Assembly: GCA_016870235.1 (NCBI GenBank) | Contig: VGCB01000128.1 | Coordinates: forward strand, 1 to 7,341 | Reading direction: 5' to 3' | Length of the DNA stretch: 7,341 bases | Source of the DNA: Actinomycetota bacterium | Lineage (GTDB): Bacteria; Actinomycetota; Thermoleophilia; Gaiellales; Gaiellaceae | Part shown: piece after piece, positions 6,309 through 7,341 of the stretch | Layout: each line of letters starts with the position of its first letter | Numbering within the stretch: position 1 is the first letter of the stretch | Notes under the pieces: model-generated | Database searches by the model: none | What the model saw: the letters and a program-made list of their open reading frames with translations, nothing else | Told to the model about the DNA's origin: nothing | Made by a program: the position numbers and the translations under genes

Positions 6309-7024
6309 GGCTCGCGGAGCGCGTACCCGACGCCGCGCACGGTCCGGATCAGCCGCGGCCGGCCGCCCTGCTCGGTCTTCCGCCGCAGGTAGCCGACGTA
6401 GACGTCGAGCGAGTTCGAGCCCGGGCCGAAGTCGTAGCCCCACACGCGCTCGAAGATGACCGAACGCGTCAGCACCTGCCGCGGGTTGCGGAGGAAGAGC
6501 TCGAGCAGCGCGAACTCCGTCCGTGTCAGCTCGATCGGCAGGCCGGCGCGGTTGACCTCGCGCGTCGCCGGGTCGAGGTCGAGGTCGGAGAACCGCAGGA
6601 CGCCGTCGGCGCCGCCGTTGCCCGACCGGCGCAGAAGCGCCCGCAGGCGTGCCAGGAGCTCCTCGAGCGCGAACGGCTTCGGCAGGTAGTCGTCGGCGCC
6701 GGCGTCGAGGCCGGCGACGCGGTCGCGGACGTCGTCGCGGGCGGTCAGCATCAGCACCGGCACGCGATTCCCCGCCGCGCGCAGCCGGCGGCAGGTCTCG
6801 ATCCCGTCGAGGCGGGGCATCATCACGTCGAGGAGGAGCGCGTCGGGCTCGGCGCCGGGCCCGTCCAGGATCGACAGCGCGTCGGGCTCGGCGCCGGGCC
6901 CGTCCAGGATCGACAGCGCCTCGGCCCCGTCGGCCGCCGTGTGCACCTCGTAGCCCTCGAGCTGCAGCGCGCGACGCAGCGAGTCGCGAACGGCCGGATC
7001 GTCCTCCACCACGAGCACCCTCAT
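6305..7024 (-). CDS. OmpR/PhoB-family response regulator, MprA-like, with a duplicated receiver segment
   Basis: Cytoplasmic DNA-binding response regulator, 239 residues from the ATG at 7024 (MRVLVVEDD). An in-frame ATG at 7048 adds eight residues, and neither start has a Shine-Dalgarno. Receiver: acidic pair E7-D8, phosphoacceptor D66 in [14 protein letters not shown]94 in LMLTARD and K116 in YLPKPF. The winged-helix effector (about 143-236) includes [12 protein letters not shown], a VWGYDF segment, and [12 protein letters not shown] ending [11 protein letters not shown]. The overall sequence closely recalls mycobacterial MprA. Unusually, [13 protein letters not shown] occurs twice in tandem (37-49 and 50-62), between helix 2 and strand 3. 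Removing one copy returns the phosphoacceptor to position 53, the usual place in this family. It is co-translated with the kinase. Targets are unknown; autoregulation and control of the divergent gene at 7137 are inferred. Confidence 0.92.
   Translation of the reverse strand: MRVLVVEDDPAVRDSLRRALQLEGYEVHTAADGAEALSILDGPGAEPDALSILDGPGAEPDALLLDVMMPRLDGIETCRRLRAAGNRVPVLMLTARDDVRDRVAGLDAGADDYLPKPFALEELLARLRALLRRSGNGGADGVLRFSDLDLDPATREVNRAGLPIELTRTEFALLELFLRNPRQVLTRSVIFERVWGYDFGPGSNSLDVYVGYLRRKTEQGGRPRLIRTVRGVGYALREP
6837..6919. repeat. Perfect 39-bp tandem duplication inside the response regulator gene
   Basis: Comparing each base with the one 39 positions on gives identity from 6837-6880 to 6876-6919, that is 83 bp with a 39-bp period (about 2.1 copies). 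Because 39 is a multiple of three, the reading frame is kept and 13 residues are repeated. Identity at all synonymous sites indicates a very recent event or an assembly artefact. Confidence 0.95.
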
Positions 7025-7136
7025 GTCGCGATTGTGCGCGACACTCATGAACGGGCGCTAAGAATCGAGCGGTCCGCTCGCATCGCTCTTTCGGGTTCTG
7101 CGACCCGGCGGCGCCGCCGTGTGCTCCCATGAGGGG
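7025..7136. promoter_or_regulatory. Divergent promoter region between the response regulator and the exported protein
   Basis: This 112-bp stretch separates two divergent starts. It contains CGAGCGG and CCGCTCG, perfect 7-bp arms around one base (7066-7080), and a smaller CGGGT/ACCCG pair (7092-7096 with 7103-7107). On the minus strand CACAAT (7036-7031) lies 6 nt before the ATG at 7024 and could be a leaderless -10. No clear -35 box is seen. The palindrome might be an operator, but function is only inferred from position. Confidence 0.35.
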
Positions 7137-7341
7137 ATGGACGCCCACGAAACGGAGACGAAGAACCGGCTCTCGATCGCGAAGGCGACGCTCGTGGGCG
7201 CGCTCGCGATCGCGGGCGTCGCGGGCGGGCTCGTCGGAGCGGTGACGGCCGTCGCCGTCGACGGTGGGACGACGACCGTGGTCGAGCGAGCCGCCGTCCC
7301 CACGCCGGCGGCAGGCGCGCGACAGGCACGGCCCGGCACCA
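7137..7341 (+). CDS. Membrane-anchored exported protein N-terminus, possibly HtrA-like serine protease, truncated by the window
   Basis: Only the first 68 codons are present and the frame is open at the right edge. The visible part is a short polar cytoplasmic start (MDAHETETKNRL), a single Ala/Gly/Val-rich transmembrane segment (about 14-41), then a low-complexity extracytoplasmic linker starting DGGTTTVVERAAVPTP. No catalytic region is within the window. An N-terminal anchor followed by a Thr/Val/Pro-rich linker is common in actinobacterial HtrA/DegP-type (S1C) proteases. In mycobacteria mprAB lies next to the HtrA-like gene pepD, so a protease is the favoured guess; other anchored proteins would look the same here. 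Translation from the ATG at 7137 reads cleanly; an in-frame GTG at 7119 is an alternative. GAGGGG directly abuts the ATG, too close to be a good Shine-Dalgarno. It is divergent from the response regulator and may be under its control. Confidence 0.6.
   Translation, partial: MDAHETETKNRLSIAKATLVGALAIAGVAGGLVGAVTAVAVDGGTTTVVERAAVPTPAAGARQARPGT

Noticed and set aside
5028..6392. A 454-codon plus-strand open frame opposite the sensor kinase
   Set aside because: Low-complexity Arg/Asp/Gly/Pro product. The opposite strand encodes a kinase with every catalytic motif.
6309..7148. In-frame upstream extension of the kinase giving a 746-residue protein
   Set aside because: The extra 280 residues are an Arg/Ala-rich shadow of the response regulator. 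The true start is the GTG at 6308, overlapping the regulator stop.
1..7341. CRISPR array, tRNA, rRNA or phage-type genes
   Set aside because: No regularly spaced repeats, no cloverleaf and no recognisable RNA or phage genes were seen on either strand. The only tandem repeat is the two-copy 39-bp unit within a coding sequence.

Overview
The window is very GC-rich with strong third-position GC bias and many long antisense shadow frames. It uses GTG starts and 4-nt GTGA stop/start overlaps. The regulator types (DtxR-type metal regulator, MprA/MprB-like two-component pair) point to an actinobacterial-type chromosome. A deep-branching group such as Thermoleophilia is a guess from protein flavour, not something the sequence proves.

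Layout. Positions 1-1438 (minus) hold most of a two-domain iron-type ABC permease that runs off the left edge. It is coupled by a GTGA overlap to its ferric-binding-type solute-binding protein (1435-2454, minus). A perfect inverted repeat at 2485-2504, resembling a DtxR/IdeR box, lies between that operon and a divergent DtxR-family regulator (2585-3271, plus). From 3272 to 3553 there is no gene. This stretch carries a roughly 232-bp element with 21-bp perfect terminal inverted repeats, a short target duplication and strong internal hairpins: a MITE-like insertion placed exactly at the stop codon of the next gene. On the minus strand there follow a CcdA/DsbD-type membrane protein (3554-4231), a TlpA-like thioredoxin lipoprotein (4251-4856), an MprB-like sensor kinase (4908-6308) and an MprA-like response regulator (6305-7024). 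The regulator carries a perfect 39-bp tandem duplication inside its receiver domain. A divergent membrane-anchored protein (7137 onward, plus) runs off the right edge and may be the start of an HtrA-like serine protease.

How the genes fit together. The left half reads as a metal-regulated ferric iron uptake operon with its repressor. The right half reads as an envelope-stress or redox module: a two-component system, probably transcribed with an extracytoplasmic thioredoxin and the membrane protein that would supply it with electrons, next to a possible exported protease. No wholly unknown gene system is visible. The most unusual points are the in-frame receiver duplication, the stop-codon-regenerating MITE-like insertion, and the substituted primary metal site of the DtxR-like protein.
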